Of a stretch of 42,826 nucleotides of DNA, positions 41,569 to 42,826 are shown one piece after another (the stretch's first letter is position 1; every line of letters starts with the position of its first letter). A program made the translations under genes and the position numbers. The notes under the pieces were generated by a model, which searched no databases, had not been told where the DNA came from, and saw only the letters and a list, made by a program, of their open reading frames with translations. Source of the stretch: an uncultured Ilumatobacter sp. (GTDB lineage Bacteria > Actinomycetota > Acidimicrobiia > Acidimicrobiales > Ilumatobacteraceae); assembly GCA_937919625.1 (NCBI GenBank), contig CALFRK010000127.1, positions 1 through 42,826 of the forward strand, in the 5' to 3' direction.

Positions 41569-42210
41569 TCAGTCGGACGACCTGTGAGAGCAGCTCGTCA
41601 CGTGCTCTCGATCCGTAGCGCGCTGTAAGTTCGGGTAGCTCGTCGATTGAGAGGAACGCCAGCGACCCTGGTTGGCCCCGCGGTATACGCGCTCGTGTTC
41701 CTTACGGAGCTGATCCTCGAACGCCTCTGAGGTCAGGGCGCCGGTCACCGGGTCCTCGAGCAACCTCGACCGCGGCACCGGTGGGCGCTCGATCCTGGTC
41801 CGAAGTCGGGCGATCAGCTCGGACGGGTGCAGATGGCCCGAGATGACGTCGTCGGCGCGTCGGCCGAACGCATCGAGAACGAGATGACGGTGCTTCCGCT
41901 CGAGCAGGCAGACGATCGGGATCTGTTCGGTGTCCTGGCCGTCGCGTGCACGATCCAGCAGCTCCAGCTCGTTCCCGGACGAGTTGGCCACCGCCAACAC
42001 GAGGACGTCCGGTGGCGCATCATCCATGCTGAGAACTGCATCGTCGACCGTGTTGGTGATGATCGGGAGCCACCCTGCCGATCTGACGATGTCGGCCACG
42101 TTGGCCGCACGATCGGCGTCGGCTGCATATATCAGCACGGTCTCTTGTCGTGCTGTGACCGGCGTCGGATCGGAGCCAGCGCGAGCGATTGTTTGTGGCG
42201 ACGGAGCCAT
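41569..42210 (-). CDS. Receiver-like plus truncated GGDEF-like domain (N-terminal part of the frameshifted fusion gene)
   Basis: From ATG 42210, residues 22-140 form a receiver-like domain: VLIYAADADRA, PPDVLVLAVANSSGNELELL, IPIVCLLERKHRHL and ELIARLRTRI. The phospho-acceptor Asp position is Ala73, the acidic pair is reduced, and the usual Lys of the last strand is absent, so it should not be phosphorylated. A GGDEF-type start, EDPVTGALTSEAFEDQL, follows at about 152. After GANQG (about 182) the frame becomes non-homologous and stops at 41569. One extra base near 41664-41670 would join it to the glycosyltransferase frame, giving one protein of about 1018 residues. The start was set at the first Met before the receiver fold; the frame upstream is not protein-like. 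Confidence 0.72.
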   Translation of the reverse strand: MAPSPQTIARAGSDPTPVTARQETVLIYAADADRAANVADIVRSAGWLPIITNTVDDAVLSMDDAPPDVLVLAVANSSGNELELLDRARDGQDTEQIPIVCLLERKHRHLVLDAFGRRADDVISGHLHPSELIARLRTRIERPPVPRSRLLEDPVTGALTSEAFEDQLRKEHERVYRGANQGRWRSSQSTSYPNLQRATDREHVTSCSHRSSD

Positions 42211-42527
42211 TGCGTCTCTATCGGCGGTAAAGGATTCGCACTTGACCCGGCCGGCAGCGATCCTGACAAGTATCCAATGCCAGGTTCGAGGCACTCTGCG
42301 GGCTGGTCGGCGCTGGTGACAATGGTTCCGTACATGTGGGTGACCGGCAACCCAGCGGACAGGTCGGCTCGCCGCGGTCATCCGGCATGGTTCCCCGGTA
42401 GTGACCGGCCGCGAGTGGCTCACCGGCTGAGACTCTTGCCGCCGATCATCTTGCTTGAGTGATGCCACCGGAACCGGGCTGGATGCGCTACAGTCCAGCG
42501 TTCACATTCGCCGGGAGGTGCACCCAG
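42211..42527. other. Divergent intergenic region, 317 bp
   Basis: This gap separates the receiver/glycosyltransferase gene (minus) from the histone-like gene (plus) and must hold both promoters. TACAGT at 42489-42494, about 34 bp before the plus-strand ATG, is a plausible -10, but no matching -35 is evident. GTGACCGGC occurs twice (42340-42348, 42401-42409). I recognise no RNA gene or convincing riboswitch. Frames open across it are Arg/Pro-rich and look non-coding. Confidence 0.4.
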
Positions 42528-42826
42528 ATGGCTGCTGCGAAGAAGAAGGCTGCGAAGAAGGCGCCGGTCAAGAAGGCCGCCGCCAAGAAGGTGCCGGCAC
42601 CGAGCGTGCCGGTCAAGAAAGCGCCAGCCAAAAAGGTGCCGGTCAAGAAGGCGCCGGTCAAGAAGGCCGCCGCCAAGAAGGTGCCGGCACCGAGCGTGCC
42701 GGTCAAGAAAGCGCCAGCCAAAAAGGTGCCGGTCAAGAAGGCGCCGGTCAAGAAGGCCGCCGCCAAGAAGGTGCCAGTCAAGAAGGCTCCTGCAACCAAA
42801 GTGCCTGCCAAGAAGGCGCCAGCCAA
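42528..42826 (+). CDS. Histone H1-like Lys/Ala/Pro-rich protein (3' end outside window)
   Basis: The ATG at 42528 follows a GGGAGGTG ribosome site by eight bases and opens MAAAKKKAAKKAPVKKAAAK. The 99 residues visible are almost only Lys, Ala, Pro and Val in KKAPV/KKAAA/KKVPA units. Such tails occur in bacterial histone H1-like proteins and in C-terminal tails of HU-type proteins; they bind DNA or RNA non-specifically and compact the chromosome. No folded domain is seen before the window ends. The gene is made of perfect 90-bp repeats. The opposite-strand open frame is an artefact of the repeat. Confidence 0.8.
   Translation, partial: MAAAKKKAAKKAPVKKAAAKKVPAPSVPVKKAPAKKVPVKKAPVKKAAAKKVPAPSVPVKKAPAKKVPVKKAPVKKAAAKKVPVKKAPATKVPAKKAPA
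42561..42775 (+). repeat. 90-bp perfect tandem repeat, 2.4 copies
   Basis: Copies at 42561-42650 and 42651-42740 are identical base for base, and a third is identical from 42741 to 42775 before it diverges. The unit encodes 30 residues and keeps the frame. The identity at synonymous positions points to recent duplication by slippage or recombination. Confidence 0.93.

Noticed and set aside
42335-42410. Possible SAM- or cyclic-dinucleotide-type riboswitch, because of CCGGCAACCC (plus) and GGGGAACCA (minus)
   Set aside because: Only short cores match. The flanking conserved helices and motifs of these riboswitches could not be found on either strand.
42211-42468. 86-residue N-terminal extension of the receiver-like protein
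   Set aside because: It is Arg/His/Pro-rich with no fold before MAPSPQ, and would fill the only promoter region available.
42488-42826. Minus-strand open frame encoding a repetitive Ala/Gly/Phe/Leu/Thr hydrophobic protein
   Set aside because: It is the exact complement of the KKAPV repeats. The plus strand has a ribosome site and a recognised histone-like composition.

Overview
The window is a high-G+C chromosomal segment with many GTG starts and stop/start overlaps. It most resembles an actinobacterium of the Acidimicrobiia (Ilumatobacter-like). The reasons are: an FtsA-less division cluster with SepF and DivIVA; a translational ileS T-box with a very short stem I; a type 2 (HYGH) isoleucyl-tRNA synthetase; DUF3040, MoxR-DUF58-transglutaminase and DUF1501/DUF1800 genes; and menaquinone as quinone. 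This placement is inferred from gene content and protein style, not from a marker-gene comparison. I see no tRNA, rRNA, CRISPR array, insertion sequence or prophage.

Region 1 (1-6029) is a menaquinone neighbourhood: menA (cut by the left edge), menH, menD, menF and menG (ubiE), with a FrnE/DsbA-like oxidoreductase between menH and menD. menD and menF converge on a strong nested hairpin. Region 2 (6111-8668) is an overlapping DUF1800-DUF1501 pair; the DUF1501 protein is a predicted Tat lipoprotein. Region 3 (8785-14878) holds dinB, a DUF3040 membrane protein and a moxR-DUF58-transglutaminase operon.

Region 4 (14953-17587) is accessory in character. It holds a ROK-family protein that has lost catalytic motifs, a frameshifted C-terminal remnant of an acyl-CoA dehydrogenase, a small conserved-looking protein, an HNH nuclease and a lipoate-ligase-like protein.

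Region 5 (17659-35579) is the division and cell wall (dcw) cluster: mraZ, rsmH, ftsL, ftsI, murE, mraY, murD, ftsW, murG, murC, murB, ftsQ, ftsZ, a decayed pgeF, yggS, sepF and divIVA. Most junctions overlap by 1-4 bases. murF is absent from its usual place. Upstream of mraZ are five TGGGN-type boxes at exact 10-bp spacing over the promoter, which fits MraZ autoregulation. FtsI and FtsW carry Arg-rich cytoplasmic tails and FtsQ a long acidic one.

Region 6 (35600-39165) is a T-box leader with an ATC (Ile) specifier, ileS and a DUF167 gene. Region 7 (39155-42210, minus) is one gene split by a single-base frameshift. It encodes a receiver-like domain without its phospho-acceptor, a GGDEF-like domain without its signature, and a membrane GT2 glycosyltransferase. 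It is the most unusual item in the window. The right edge (42528 onward) enters a Lys/Ala/Pro-rich histone H1-like gene built of perfect 90-bp repeats.
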